DNA of 57,337 nt from an uncultured bacterium (GCA_900548385.1 URKJ01000032.1:1-57337), one strand, 5' to 3'; shown: positions 1-8,932, numbered from the stretch's first letter. Notes: a model not told the origin generated them from the letters alone. Translations and numbers: made by a program.

Positions 1-42
1 CCTATTAAGTCGTCGGCAGCGTCAGATTTGTATAAGAGACAG
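1..42 (+). other. Nextera/Tn5 sequencing adapter remnant (artefact)
   Basis: Positions 10-42 match the Illumina Nextera read-1 transposase adapter. They end in the Tn5 mosaic end AGATGTGTATAAGAGACAG with one substitution (T for G at 28). The nine bases outside it (CCTATTAAG) are repeated in inverted form at the other end. This is library-construction sequence, not genome. Confidence 0.96.
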
Positions 43-196
43 ATACTAATTAAAAAGAACTGCATATTAAAAATGGCGGATTTACAATAGCAATGCAAGT
101 TTGTAAAAGAAAAATTCCGAGCTGTTCAAAGAGTGAGAGCATTTCCTTATTACAGACACCTGTATCAAAAAATCAGAATTTTTTTGGTTTCCCCTC
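43..196. other. Intergenic left edge, no gene seen
   Basis: AT-rich stretch between the adapter and the first promoter. I see no open frame with a ribosome binding site and no clear terminator. It may be the upstream region shared with a gene lost to the left. Confidence 0.5.
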
Positions 197-225
197 TTGA
201 CATTTCCGGAGTTTCAGACTATAAT
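197..225 (+). promoter_or_regulatory. Consensus promoter of the first regulator
   Basis: TTGACA (197-202), 17 bases, TATAAT (220-225): a perfect sigma70-type promoter. Transcription would begin near 232. That excludes the upstream TTG at 197 as a start codon and places translation at 275. Two direct GTTAGC copies (235-240, 245-250) lie just downstream and could be part of an operator. Confidence 0.88.
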
Positions 226-274
226 TTATATAAAGTTAGCAGGGGTTAGCAAAAATGATGGAGTCTCTTCTGCA

Positions 275-1315
275 ATGCGGATGAAATCGGAAAAAGTTTT
301 GTCGGATGTACAGAAAATCTGGTTCCGGGTGATGTCGATTTACTACCAGTCGGAGAACAGGACTGTGCGTATTCCTTCCTCCAACGAGTTGGCAAAGGAG
401 TTCGGGATCGCCGGGACGACCGTGCGGTTGGCACTGAAAAAACTGGAGAAGGAAGGATATCTGATAATGCGGAAAGGTTCCGGGACTTTCACCAATCCCG
501 TGCGGGCGGCATCCGCCGGAATGAATCGCAGGAAACCGCTAATCGGTCTTCTGCTTCTCTCGGGTGATCTGTTTTTTTATCCGCCGCCGGTCATGGAAAT
601 CGTCAGTGCTTTTTCCGATGTTCTTTCGCAGATGGACTGGAATGTCCGGTTCATCACGGAGCGCTGTACGTCGCCGGAGGAGACGGAAGTCGTTCTGCGC
701 CATTCTTATTTGGACGGGCTGATTTGTGTTTCCGTCGGGGAAGGTGTGGCGGAGAAAGCGGCGGAACTCCTGCCGACCGTCAATTTGAACTTTGATCTGG
801 AAAGAGTTCCGAGTGTTTATTCGTCATATGACCGTCTTTACCGGAAATTGTTGGAATTGACGGGACGGGATAGTGATATTCATGCCTGGCTTCTCTATCC
901 AATCCAGAAGCGCTATCCGTTGGTCCGCTACCTGTCCGGAAAAACCGGTATCAAACTCCGGAGACTGCCCGGAGAGGCTTGCTGTGAGTGGTCCCGCGAT
1001 CGGTTGCGGAAAGCGCTTGCGGTGCGTTGTCCGGACTGGTTGATTCTGGAAGGACAGCAGTTCGATGATGTACGGGCCGTTATGACGGAATTGTATGGCG
1101 AGGAGCGGAGCCGTTCGGTGCTTTGGATTTTCTGGTATACGAAATGCACAGATCCTTCATGGCCCGGACTGTTCATCTGTGCGGATAACCGCCACCGTGC
1201 CTGTGTTGCAACGGATATGTTGAAACGGTTGCTGGCTGATCCGGCTGCTGCTGTGTCGTCTCAGGCTTTGGAGTCGATGCTGATCCGACTGCCGGGAGGA
1301 GAGCGGCTTGTATGA
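275..1315 (+). CDS. GntR-type transcriptional regulator with sugar-binding-like domain
   Basis: A 346-residue DNA-binding regulator. The N-terminal 75 residues form a GntR-type winged helix (IPSSNELAKEFG, then TTVRLALKKLEKEGYL, then a G-G-F-type wing, KGSGTF). The rest resembles the periplasmic-binding-protein fold of LacI-type ligand domains (PLIGLLLLSGD onwards), although the C-terminal half is weakly conserved. The start at ATG 275 is chosen because the promoter covers the longer frame and a GGAG lies at 260-263; 281 is an alternative. It is followed after 32 bases by a pseudopilin and then a GH5 enzyme, the same order as in the 10395-15565 module, so it probably senses a product of that enzyme. 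Confidence 0.8.
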   Translation: MRMKSEKVLSDVQKIWFRVMSIYYQSENRTVRIPSSNELAKEFGIAGTTVRLALKKLEKEGYLIMRKGSGTFTNPVRAASAGMNRRKPLIGLLLLSGDLFFYPPPVMEIVSAFSDVLSQMDWNVRFITERCTSPEETEVVLRHSYLDGLICVSVGEGVAEKAAELLPTVNLNFDLERVPSVYSSYDRLYRKLLELTGRDSDIHAWLLYPIQKRYPLVRYLSGKTGIKLRRLPGEACCEWSRDRLRKALAVRCPDWLILEGQQFDDVRAVMTELYGEERSRSVLWIFWYTKCTDPSWPGLFICADNRHRACVATDMLKRLLADPAAAVSSQALESMLIRLPGGERLV

Positions 1316-1347
1316 TAACAATTTCATCAAACAAAAGGAGAACAAAG

Positions 1348-2082
1348 ATGAATGTATCAAACTTGAGGAGAAAAATTTTTACCCTTGTAGAGCTTCTGGT
1401 CGTTATTGCGATTATAGCTATTCTTGCGGGAATCCTTTTACCTGCGTTGAACAAAGCACGGATGCGGGCAAAATCTGTTTCCTGTGTGAATAATCTGAAG
1501 CAGATCGGGCTGGTCGCAGCATTTTATTCCCAAAGCTATGATGAGTTTATCATGCCGTCACGGTTTGGACAGTACGGTTATGCTTCCTCTTCTTACTGGA
1601 ACTGGTACTGTTTTGAGAACAAACTGCTGAGCATGAAGCAGGTCACCTGTCCCGAATTGCCGGCAAGAGAAACATTGCTCAACTATTACAGAAGCAATAA
1701 AAAGCTGCCTGATGCATCCGGGCAGCCGAATCCGAGTTGGGTGAATATCGGTTACGGCATCAATTTCATCACCAGCAATTACGTTGCGTCACGCGGAGCG
1801 CTGAAACTCAACCGGATCCGGCAATCGTCCCGGAAGATTTACGGTGGGGATTCATTGCGTACCGATACGAAAGATTCTCCGCATGTACTGCTGTACACAC
1901 AGGCGCATGAACCGGGCGTTCTTGATCCGAGGCATCTTTCACGAGCCAATATTCTGTTTGTGGACGGGCATGCCGGTTCCGTCCGCGCGTTGACTTATAT
2001 GCAGATCTATAATATCCCGGAGACAAAGGCGTTCACCCGTGCAAACTGGGCAGAAACCAATCCGTGGAATCTTTATGAATAA
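1348..2082 (+). CDS. DUF1559-type prepilin-like protein (H-X9-DG)
   Basis: A 244-residue pseudopilin. A short basic leader precedes the type IV prepilin cleavage/methylation motif F-TLVELLVVIAIIAILAG, whose hydrophobic helix also anchors it in the membrane. The C-terminus carries the H-X9-DG signature (H, LSRANILFV, DG). The start is ATG 1348, with AAGGAG at 1335-1340. Such proteins are very numerous in Planctomycetota/Lentisphaerota; their precise role is unknown. Cleavage needs a prepilin peptidase, which is not in this window. It lies 18 bases before the GH5 gene, so the two are probably co-transcribed with the regulator at 275. Confidence 0.9.
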   Translation: MNVSNLRRKIFTLVELLVVIAIIAILAGILLPALNKARMRAKSVSCVNNLKQIGLVAAFYSQSYDEFIMPSRFGQYGYASSSYWNWYCFENKLLSMKQVTCPELPARETLLNYYRSNKKLPDASGQPNPSWVNIGYGINFITSNYVASRGALKLNRIRQSSRKIYGGDSLRTDTKDSPHVLLYTQAHEPGVLDPRHLSRANILFVDGHAGSVRALTYMQIYNIPETKAFTRANWAETNPWNLYE

Positions 2083-2100
2083 ACACAAGGAGGAGAAAAA

Positions 2101-3624
2101 ATGAATTGGAAACGGGCAGTTTCGCTGTTTGTCGCCGGAATTTCTGGTTTCGCCGGAGCCGCAGAGTTGATATGGAGTTTTGACATGAACAATTCACAGA
2201 TCCGTGAACGGATCGGGAAGTGCCCCTATGCCAAAGTTTCCAAAGATTTTGAGGGAACCGATGTGCTGACTTTGAAAGTCCCTCCGGAAGCTCTTGCCAA
2301 GAGTGAGTTCAATACTGTGGTGATTCCGCTGAATCTGCAAAAACTTGGCATTCCCGGTCAGTATCTGATTATGGAGGGGGATATCCGTTATGAAGCGGTT
2401 TCCAAGCCGCACCGCAATTACAACGGAATCAAATGCCAGCTCAGCTATATGGATGGCGGAAAACGGCAATGGAAAGAGTTTTACAAGACGAAAGATGCAA
2501 CGATCCGTTACGGTTCTCTGCCAAAGTGGACGCATTTCCGCGGTTCCATGCAGATCCGGAAAGGAGCTTCACGGGCAACGCTGAATCTGGGGCTTCAGGA
2601 ATCTTACGGAACGATTGAGTTCCGCAATCTGCGTCTGTTCAAAGGGGAAAGTCTGCCGGTTTCGACTTTGGAGCTGAATCCCGTTCCGCAGGCGGAATAC
2701 ACGATTCCCGCTTCTCCGCGTATGCGCGGGGTGATGTCGCCGAACACGTTCCGGGAACAGGATTTTGCCGATCTGCAGAAATGGGGGGTGAATCTGATCC
2801 GTTGGCAGATCAAAGCTCCTCGCGGTTTGTCCCCGTCAGAGTGGATTCGTGAGACCCGGAAGAGAGCTGCCATATTACCGGAGGTTCTTGCCGCCGGAGA
2901 AAAATACGGCATCAAAGTGTTGATCGACCTGCATTCATCGGGTGGACGGCAGGTGCTTTCATCCAGGGAAGGCGGTGAGTTCCTGGTGGAGTTCTGGAAA
3001 GAAATCGCTGCCAAATATAAAGGACATCCTGCAGTCTGGGGGTATGATCTGCTGAACGAACCGCATTCCCGTTACCATAAGCCGGGTTTGCCTTCCTGGA
3101 ACGAACTGGCGGACCGGACGATCCGCGCGATCCGGGAAATCGATCCCGTTACTCCGGTGATCGTGGAGCCGGACCACATGGCAAGTCCGCACATGCTGGA
3201 GTACCTGCCGGTGTTTCCGTATCCGAATATCATTTACAGCATTCATACCTATACGCCCGGCTCGATCACGCACCAGCTGGATCCGCGCGCGAAAAAGTTT
3301 GTCGGTTATCCTGATGGAGAATGGGACAAACGAGGCGCGATCCGTGAATGGCTGGAACCTGTTCGCGAATTCCAGCGGAAAACCGGGGCGCGTATTTACG
3401 TCGGGGAATTCGGCTGTGTCCGCTGGGCTCCCGGAGCAGCGGATTATATCCGGGATAGCATCGAATTTTTCGAGGAATGCGGATGGGATTGGACCTATCA
3501 TGCCTTTCGCGAATGGCATGGATGGAGCGCGGAGCACAGCGATGATCCGTCCGTCATGACACCCGTCCCGATGACGAAGCGGAAAGAGGTTCTGCTCAAA
3601 GCCTTTGAAAAAAACAAAAAATAA
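2101..3624 (+). CDS. Secreted glycoside hydrolase family 5-like enzyme
   Basis: A 507-residue clan GH-A glycosidase with a Sec signal peptide (about residues 1-20, ending FAGAAE). Residues ~25-190 form a beta-rich, CBM-like module, followed by a TIM barrel. The acid/base glutamate is in DLLNEPHS (E320) and the nucleophile in YVGEFGC (E436); both catalytic residues are present. GH5 members cleave beta-1,4-glucans, mannans and related polymers; the exact substrate cannot be read here. AAGGAGGAG directly precedes the start. It is the third gene of the regulator-pilin-enzyme operon. Confidence 0.87.
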   Translation: MNWKRAVSLFVAGISGFAGAAELIWSFDMNNSQIRERIGKCPYAKVSKDFEGTDVLTLKVPPEALAKSEFNTVVIPLNLQKLGIPGQYLIMEGDIRYEAVSKPHRNYNGIKCQLSYMDGGKRQWKEFYKTKDATIRYGSLPKWTHFRGSMQIRKGASRATLNLGLQESYGTIEFRNLRLFKGESLPVSTLELNPVPQAEYTIPASPRMRGVMSPNTFREQDFADLQKWGVNLIRWQIKAPRGLSPSEWIRETRKRAAILPEVLAAGEKYGIKVLIDLHSSGGRQVLSSREGGEFLVEFWKEIAAKYKGHPAVWGYDLLNEPHSRYHKPGLPSWNELADRTIRAIREIDPVTPVIVEPDHMASPHMLEYLPVFPYPNIIYSIHTYTPGSITHQLDPRAKKFVGYPDGEWDKRGAIREWLEPVREFQRKTGARIYVGEFGCVRWAPGAADYIRDSIEFFEECGWDWTYHAFREWHGWSAEHSDDPSVMTPVPMTKRKEVLLKAFEKNKK

Positions 3625-3666
3625 GGGCTGATCGGAAAAATCCGCAATTCCCCGGCTGAAAAAAAT

Positions 3667-3694
3667 CATTTTCCGTTTGTTTTTCCGGAAAATG
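3667..3694. repeat. Inverted repeat between GH5 and LacI genes
   Basis: CATTTTCCG (3667-3675) and CGGAAAATG (3686-3694) are perfect 9-base arms with a 10-base T-rich loop. It could terminate the GH5 transcript, although no T tract follows the second arm, or serve as an operator for the LacI-type regulator that starts at 3754. Confidence 0.5.
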
Positions 3695-3753
3695 CGGATA
3701 TAGTGCAAATGAAGCAGAAAAACAGACTGTGATTCAAAGCCAGGGAGTGCACA

Positions 3754-4704
3754 ATGAAAATACAGGAAATTGCCAAGCTGACCGGAGTTTCTCCGTCGAC
3801 CGTGTCCCGCGTATTCAGTCATCATCCGAATATCCGTGAGGATGTGCGGGAGCGGGTTTTCGCCGTGGCAAAACAGTATTCTTATCATCCTCGTCTTTCG
3901 ACCAAGCAGCGGAATGTGGTGATTATCACGCCGTATGAGTCGATCTATCCGGTGCAGTGCTGTGTGGAAATGCTGTTGATGGCTCTGACGCACGAGCTGC
4001 CGCGGCACGGGTTCCGGCTGGAGATTCTGCCGCAGGACAATCTGGGGCGTCTGGACAGCATTCAATTCTGCGCGGCGGTGGCGATCGGCGCTGAACCGCG
4101 CGAATTCAAAGACTGGGAAAAGCGTTTTTCCGTTCCTCTGGTGATCGTGGACCGCAATGCGGAAAAAGATTATCCGGGCGTGTGGCTGGTGCGGTCCGAC
4201 GAAGAGCAGGCGATGGAGCTTGCCGTGGCGCATCTGCAGGAGCGCGGCTGTAAAAAGATCGGCTGCATTGTCCACGGAGCTCCGGGGACCGGAAATGCGG
4301 ATATCCGGTATCAGGCGGTCCGCAAGTCAATGCTGAGCCACGGATTTCCGGCGGATGAGACGATGGTTTATTATTCCTCCGACGAGCAGTATGTGGAGAT
4401 CATCGGCAAACTGCTGCGCCGCGGAATCGACGGTCTGTTCTGTCCGGGGGGAAGCGGGGGAATCATTGCGGCGTATGCGCTTTCGCTGTTTTCCCGGCGG
4501 GTTCCGGAAGACGTTTCGCTGATTGCGTCGGAACAGACTTTCTTCTCCCGTTACGGAGTTCCGCCGCAGACGACGATTTCGCCGGATTACAAGGCGCTTG
4601 CCGCTTCCGCCGCCGATCTGATCGAGGCATGGATCGGAAATGCGAAATTTCCGCGCCGGACGGTTCTTCCTTATATCCTCAACCAACGGGAAAGCGTGAA
4701 GTGA
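3754..4704 (+). CDS. LacI family transcriptional regulator
   Basis: A 316-residue repressor-type protein. The helix-turn-helix is at residues 3-25 (IQEIAKLTGVSPSTVSRVF), followed by the hinge region and a type I periplasmic-binding-protein domain. That domain includes GCKKIGCI near 165 and EDVSLIASEQTFFSRYG near 250, the latter at the position of the usual DVSVIGFD motif. The start has GGGA about eight bases upstream. It converges on the GH43-like gene with only eight bases between stop codons, so the pair may not be co-expressed but may be functionally linked. Confidence 0.9.
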   Translation: MKIQEIAKLTGVSPSTVSRVFSHHPNIREDVRERVFAVAKQYSYHPRLSTKQRNVVIITPYESIYPVQCCVEMLLMALTHELPRHGFRLEILPQDNLGRLDSIQFCAAVAIGAEPREFKDWEKRFSVPLVIVDRNAEKDYPGVWLVRSDEEQAMELAVAHLQERGCKKIGCIVHGAPGTGNADIRYQAVRKSMLSHGFPADETMVYYSSDEQYVEIIGKLLRRGIDGLFCPGGSGGIIAAYALSLFSRRVPEDVSLIASEQTFFSRYGVPPQTTISPDYKALAASAADLIEAWIGNAKFPRRTVLPYILNQRESVK

Positions 4705-4712
4705 TGCGGAAC

Positions 4713-5627
4713 TCAGCATGATGTGGTTTCGCGGGGAAAATCCCAATGCAGCAGGTCACTGCTCCAGGCGATGCCGATGCAGGCATGGGTATCGAAAATC
4801 ACAGATTCATCCTCCGGGCCAGACCCGTGGTAGAACAGGAGGGCTTTTCCGATTTCCGGACAGGAACGGAGGTCAAGAATGAATCCGGCTGTGATACGCC
4901 CGCGTGCCCAGTCCCAGTCCGCGCTGCCGAGATATGTGACTCCGCAGTCGTGCCATTCCGCCAGGTCGCGGCTCCGTTTGAAAGCTATTCCGTTTTCCGG
5001 GGAATGAACCATCAGAAAGCCGTTGCCGTCCGGGATGACGCAGACGTTTTCTCCCGCATCGGACGAACCGAGAAACGTCCAGTGCTTCAAATCGCGGCTG
5101 ACGGAGCGGGATACGCCGTTCTGTTTGAAAAAACAATGGAAGAGCGGACCGGAGGCGTCGTCGTTCCGCAGAATGAATGGGTCGATCATGCGTCCGGCAT
5201 CCGCGTCCGGCAGATTGTCGCCCTTTACGCGGAGAAGTTCGGGTTCGCTCCAACGGATCAGGTCCGGCGAGCGCATCAGGAAGATCCGGCTGTTCGCGTT
5301 GCCGAATTTTTCTCCGTTTTCACGGCAGTAACTTTGCAGGCATAGATAAAACGTTCCTTTGTACTCCAGAACGCAGCCGGGACTGGAATAGTTCTTCGCC
5401 CGGTTCCGTTCCGTCAGTTTCCGGACGGGAGAGAAATGGATCAGGTCACAGCTTTCCGTTGTCGCCAGATAGAGAAACGGGGTGCCGTCCGCTTCCGTTT
5501 CCACCAGTGTGAAAAAAAGATGAAAGCGCCCGTTCCGGTAACAGACCGCGGGATCGCGGTAGGCTGTCCGGCGGTCTCCCCGCAGGAGTACTGGCGACTG
5601 AATTTGTGCAAGATCGAACTGTTTCAT
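4713..5627 (-). CDS. GH43/GH32-like five-bladed beta-propeller glycosidase
   Basis: A 304-residue protein with no signal peptide, probably cytoplasmic. Repeated propeller-blade motifs of the type DL-x-W/F (DLIHFSP, DLIRWSE, DLKHWTF, DLAEWHD, DLLHWDF) mark five blades. Candidate catalytic acids are D25 (YRDPAV), D149 (MIDPF) and E193 (AGENV), in the usual order nucleophile, transition-state stabiliser, acid for GH43/GH32/GH117-type folds. Family and substrate are uncertain. AGGGAGAG precedes the start. It is transcribed divergently from the AraC gene at 5781, its likely regulator, from a promoter at 5650-5678. Confidence 0.75.
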   Translation of the reverse strand: MKQFDLAQIQSPVLLRGDRRTAYRDPAVCYRNGRFHLFFTLVETEADGTPFLYLATTESCDLIHFSPVRKLTERNRAKNYSSPGCVLEYKGTFYLCLQSYCRENGEKFGNANSRIFLMRSPDLIRWSEPELLRVKGDNLPDADAGRMIDPFILRNDDASGPLFHCFFKQNGVSRSVSRDLKHWTFLGSSDAGENVCVIPDGNGFLMVHSPENGIAFKRSRDLAEWHDCGVTYLGSADWDWARGRITAGFILDLRSCPEIGKALLFYHGSGPEDESVIFDTHACIGIAWSSDLLHWDFPRETTSC

Positions 5628-5649
5628 GGACTCTCCCTGTTTTTCTTTA

Positions 5650-5678
5650 ATTATACACGGAAAACTTCAATCCGGCAA
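5650..5678 (-). promoter_or_regulatory. Promoter of the GH43-like gene
   Basis: Read on the minus strand: TTGCCG (5673-5678), 17 bases, TATAAT (5650-5655). It sits 22 bases upstream of the start codon at 5627. Confidence 0.72.
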
Positions 5679-5730
5679 GAGATAAAATACGCATTGAAAT
5701 ACACTTTTTGCGCAAACTTTATTTTCTCCG

Positions 5731-5759
5731 TTGGAAATGGATGGAAGCCGCGTTATATT
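5731..5759 (+). promoter_or_regulatory. Promoter of the AraC-type regulator
   Basis: TTGGAA (5731-5736), 17 bases, TATATT (5754-5759), close upstream of the GTG start at 5781. Together with the minus-strand promoter at 5650-5678 it forms a compact divergent control region. Confidence 0.62.
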
Positions 5760-5780
5760 GCCCACCGGAAAGGCGGTTTC

Positions 5781-6638
5781 GTGAAAGAGGACATCATTTA
5801 CATCCATGAATACGACGGCAAAATGCCGATCTGCATCACCAGCGCGGGGATTTCCTATTGCGACGGCAGTTATTATATTGCCCGGCGCGGCACGTCCCAG
5901 ATGGTTTTGGAATATGTGGTGAGCGGGCGGGGCGTGCTGGTCATCGACGGACAGCATTATTATCCGGGCGCCGGTGACGTCTATATTGTTCCGCCGAATA
6001 CGGATCACTATTATGCCTCCGACCGCGAGTCTCCGTGGCGGAAGCTGTGGTTCAATGTGAACGGTTCGCTTCTTCCCGATCTTCTCGCCGCTTACGGGCT
6101 GGTCGATTCCGTACTGCTGAAGGCGTGTCCGTTTCGGGAAAGATTCGAGTCCGGTCTGCGCGAACTTCGGGAGTCCGACCGGGAGGAACCGGACGTTCTT
6201 TCCGCACGGATCATCGTCCCTCTGATCGCCGCGCTGGGGCGTTTTGCCGGAGAGAGCCGGAGGAACGATTCCCCGGCGGGGGAGGTGCGCCGTTATATTT
6301 CCACTCTGCGCCCGGAAGCATCCCTGAAATCGGAAAATCTGCTCCGGAAATCCGGACGTTCCGTATCGCAGACCATCCGGATTTTCAAAAAAGAATTCGG
6401 TACCACTCCGTATGCGTCGTTTCTTGACCGCAAGATCAAGACGGCGAAATACCTGTTGAAAAGCACCTCCTGTTCAATCAAGGAGATCGCTCTTTCGCTG
6501 GGCTGGGACAATCCCTGCTACTTTGCGCGTCTGTTCAAGCGTAAAACCGGGATGACTCCGACCGGGTACCGCACCGTTTCCCCGCCGCTTCCTGTCCGAT
6601 CGGGGTATCGGCCGAAGAAAGCGCGTGAAGACGACTGA
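5781..6638 (+). CDS. AraC family transcriptional regulator
   Basis: A 285-residue regulator. The N-terminal cupin-type sensing domain includes YVVSGRGVLVIDG and the GDVYIVPPNTDHYY motif. The C-terminal double helix-turn-helix spans about residues 190-280 (SVSQTIRIFKKEFG; SIKEIALSLGWDNPCYFARL; GMTPTGYR). The long upstream frame has no start signal, so I take GTG 5781, preceded by AAAGGCGG. It is divergent from the GH43-like gene and followed by a terminator at 6727-6757. Confidence 0.86.
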   Translation: MKEDIIYIHEYDGKMPICITSAGISYCDGSYYIARRGTSQMVLEYVVSGRGVLVIDGQHYYPGAGDVYIVPPNTDHYYASDRESPWRKLWFNVNGSLLPDLLAAYGLVDSVLLKACPFRERFESGLRELRESDREEPDVLSARIIVPLIAALGRFAGESRRNDSPAGEVRRYISTLRPEASLKSENLLRKSGRSVSQTIRIFKKEFGTTPYASFLDRKIKTAKYLLKSTSCSIKEIALSLGWDNPCYFARLFKRKTGMTPTGYRTVSPPLPVRSGYRPKKAREDD

Positions 6639-6726
6639 AACCATTCTCACGCGATGCGCCGGAGTTTCGACCGTGTGGAATGAAACTGCCGCGGCAAAAC
6701 GGAACGTTCCTGTACACGAATACGCG

Positions 6727-6757
6727 GGGAAACGCTGTAGCGTTCCACTTTTTTTTC
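6727..6757 (+). terminator. Rho-independent terminator after AraC gene
   Basis: GGAAACGCT and AGCGTTCC form a hairpin with a single bulge, followed by an eight-base T run. It lies 90 bases after the AraC stop and ahead of the argC promoter. Confidence 0.75.
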
Positions 6758-6793
6758 GTTTCTCTCTTTCATTTTTTCAAACAGGACTTATAT

Positions 6794-6799
6794 TATAAT
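6794..6799 (+). promoter_or_regulatory. Likely -10 box of argC
   Basis: TATAAT at 6794-6799, 31 bases before the argC start. The sequence 17 bases upstream is an AT-rich run without a clear -35 hexamer, so the promoter is only partly supported. Confidence 0.45.
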
Positions 6800-6829
6800 C
6801 CTATCAACAGAAATTTTGGAGAAATCAAT

Positions 6830-7858
6830 ATGGCGAAAGTACGAGTGGCTATTGTCGGCGCGTCCGGTTACGCGGGCGAAGAACTGATCCGTCTTCTTAC
6901 GGGACATCCGAATGTGGAGCTCCGTATCATCACTTCCCGGCAGAACGCGGGCAAGGAAATTTCCGAGATCTTCCCCCGGTTCTACGGGATGGAACTGAAA
7001 TTTACCGCACCGGACGTCAAACAGATCGCCGCCGAATGTGATGCCGCGTTTCTTGCGCTTCCGCACGGGCTCGCTTCCGAATATGCAATCCCCCTGATGG
7101 AATCCGGCGTGCGCGTGTTCGACATCAGCGCCGATTTCCGTCTCCGTTCCACCGCCAAGTACAAGGAATATTACGGCAAGGATCATCCCGCGCCGGAATT
7201 GCTGAAACAGGCGGTCTACGGTTCTCCGGAACGCTATCGGGAACAGATCCGCGACGCCGCATTCATTGCCTGTCCGGGATGTTATCCCACAAGCATTATT
7301 CTTGCCGTCGCTCCGTTGCTCAAGGCGGGACTGGTCGAAACGAAAGATATTATTATCGCTTCCATGAGCGGCGTTACGGGTGCCGGGCGCAAGGTCGATC
7401 TTCCGTATATCTATCCGGAGTGCAACGAGAGCATCCGCGCATACGGTCCGGTCGGACACCGTCACCTGCCGGAGATTGAGCAGGAACTCGCGGTTGCCGC
7501 CGGCGTCGGGGAACTCGCGGTCAATTTCATTCCGCACCTTACTCCGATGAACCGCGGCATCAACTCCACGATCGTTCTTCAGCCGACCGCGAAATGCACA
7601 AAGGAAGCCGTCGAGCAAGTCTATAAGGAGACCTACGGCACGGAGCGGTTTGTGAAAGTCCTTCCCGCCGGAAAGCTCCCGGACACCAAGCATGTCACCA
7701 TGACGAACCGCTGCGAAATCGGATTCGCAATGGATCCGCATACCGGAAAACTGCTGGTGTTCAGCTGCATTGACAATCTCACCAAAGGCGCATCGGGACA
7801 GGCGGTCCAGTGCATGAACATCCGGTTCGGCATGGACGAGGGACTCGGTCTCTGCTGA
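6830..7858 (+). CDS. argC: N-acetyl-gamma-glutamyl-phosphate reductase
   Basis: A 342-residue cytoplasmic enzyme of arginine synthesis. It reduces N-acetylglutamyl phosphate to the semialdehyde with NADPH. The N-terminal Rossmann motif is VGASGYAGEELIRLL. The catalytic cysteine is in ACPGCYPTS (about residue 149), and the length is typical for the short ArgC type. The start at ATG 6830 has TTTTGGAGA upstream; the longer frame runs through the promoter. It appears monocistronic, with its own terminator-insulated promoter, and no other arginine gene is nearby. Confidence 0.96.
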   Translation: MAKVRVAIVGASGYAGEELIRLLTGHPNVELRIITSRQNAGKEISEIFPRFYGMELKFTAPDVKQIAAECDAAFLALPHGLASEYAIPLMESGVRVFDISADFRLRSTAKYKEYYGKDHPAPELLKQAVYGSPERYREQIRDAAFIACPGCYPTSIILAVAPLLKAGLVETKDIIIASMSGVTGAGRKVDLPYIYPECNESIRAYGPVGHRHLPEIEQELAVAAGVGELAVNFIPHLTPMNRGINSTIVLQPTAKCTKEAVEQVYKETYGTERFVKVLPAGKLPDTKHVTMTNRCEIGFAMDPHTGKLLVFSCIDNLTKGASGQAVQCMNIRFGMDEGLGLC

Positions 7859-7868
7859 GTCCGCGTTC

Positions 7869-8807
7869 TTATCCGGGAAGCGGCTGCGGTCCGGTTGTTT
7901 CCCGGCTCCGGAACTCCCGCGGTGAAATACCGCGGAACCGCATGAATTCCGCGGAAAAATAGAGCGGCTTTGCATAACCGAGCAGGAATGCGATCTCTTT
8001 GACGGGCATTGCGGTTTGGGTCAGCAGCTCTTCCGCTTTCCGGATGCGGAGTTCCAGACGGAAATGGTATGGACTCGTTCCGAAATATTGCTGAAAGCGT
8101 CGGTTGAGCGTCGGCAGGGAGAGACGGAACCGTTTTGCGATGTCCGCCATCTGCAGCGGCTCCGTACAGCTTTCCTCCAGAAATTTCCGTATTTCCTCCA
8201 TTTCCGGCGGAACCGGGACCGGTTCCCGGCTGTGACCGAGAAACTGGAGCAGTTCAAAACAGATGCCACTGTTGATCTCGCCGCTTTCCGCGCTTTGGTC
8301 GTTGTGGTTGATATACGGTTTCAGCCTGTTGAACAGAGCAAGGAACCGTTTTTCATCTGCCAGCGGAAAGACGGTCGCCCGGTCGAGCCGCAGGAGCTGC
8401 AGGAGCTGCGACAGCGCCAGTCCGTGCATGACCACGGTTGCAAGACGGGTCGGAATGCCCGGCTGAAAATAGTAATCGTGATTTCTTTGGCGATGGAGCA
8501 GGCAGAGGTCTCCTTTTTCCGCAACGAATGCCTGTCCGCCTGTCCGGAACCACAATTCCCCCTCCAGAATGTATTCGATGGAGAGAAACGGCTGGTTGAT
8601 CCGGTGGATGTAGCGGTGTCTGTTCCAGTTCATCAATGAGCAGAATGTGGAGTAGATAAGCGGTTTCGGAGCGGTCAGATAGTGCTTCCAGTGCAGTTCC
8701 TCCCAGTCGTTTTTTCCATGGGAATAGACAATGTAATCTTTTCCGTCGAACCGTTCGACCACGCCTTTCTGTTTTTGAAACACGGAATCGTCTGCCAGCG
8801 GACGCAT
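7869..8807 (-). CDS. AraC family transcriptional regulator
   Basis: A 312-residue regulator with an N-terminal cupin-like domain (about residues 60-140, including LSIEYILEGELWFR and AEKGDLCLLHRQRNHDYYF). The C-terminal AraC DNA-binding domain is at ~210-305 (MADIAKRFRLSLPTLNRRFQ, PVKEIAFLLGYAKPLYFSAE, GISPREFR). It is divergent from the GH27-like gene at 8933, a typical arrangement for a local activator, and convergent with argC. Confidence 0.88.
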   Translation of the reverse strand: MRPLADDSVFQKQKGVVERFDGKDYIVYSHGKNDWEELHWKHYLTAPKPLIYSTFCSLMNWNRHRYIHRINQPFLSIEYILEGELWFRTGGQAFVAEKGDLCLLHRQRNHDYYFQPGIPTRLATVVMHGLALSQLLQLLRLDRATVFPLADEKRFLALFNRLKPYINHNDQSAESGEINSGICFELLQFLGHSREPVPVPPEMEEIRKFLEESCTEPLQMADIAKRFRLSLPTLNRRFQQYFGTSPYHFRLELRIRKAEELLTQTAMPVKEIAFLLGYAKPLYFSAEFMRFRGISPREFRSRETTGPQPLPG

Positions 8808-8932
8808 GATTGTATTTCCTATCTTTTTTCTGTTATTTCTTATTTAAATTAGCGTTTTCCCCGCTTTTTTCAAGTGCGGACGGGTTATAATAAGAAAAAT
8901 ACAGTTGCTATGGTAAAAGAAAGGAGACTGCA
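8808..8932 (+). promoter_or_regulatory. Divergent control region AraC/GH27-like gene
   Basis: Contains a -10 box TATAAT at 8886-8891 for the plus-strand gene without a recognisable -35, as expected of an activator-dependent promoter. CCGC and GCGG flank a T-rich run at about 8861-8879. An AAAGGAGA Shine-Dalgarno precedes the ATG at 8933. Confidence 0.5.

Noticed and set aside
2959..4275. 438-codon minus-strand frame
   Set aside because: Antisense to the GH5 and LacI genes, both of which have conserved motifs and ribosome sites; the product looks like a codon-bias shadow.
6788..7975. 395-codon minus-strand frame
   Set aside because: Antisense to argC, a certain gene.
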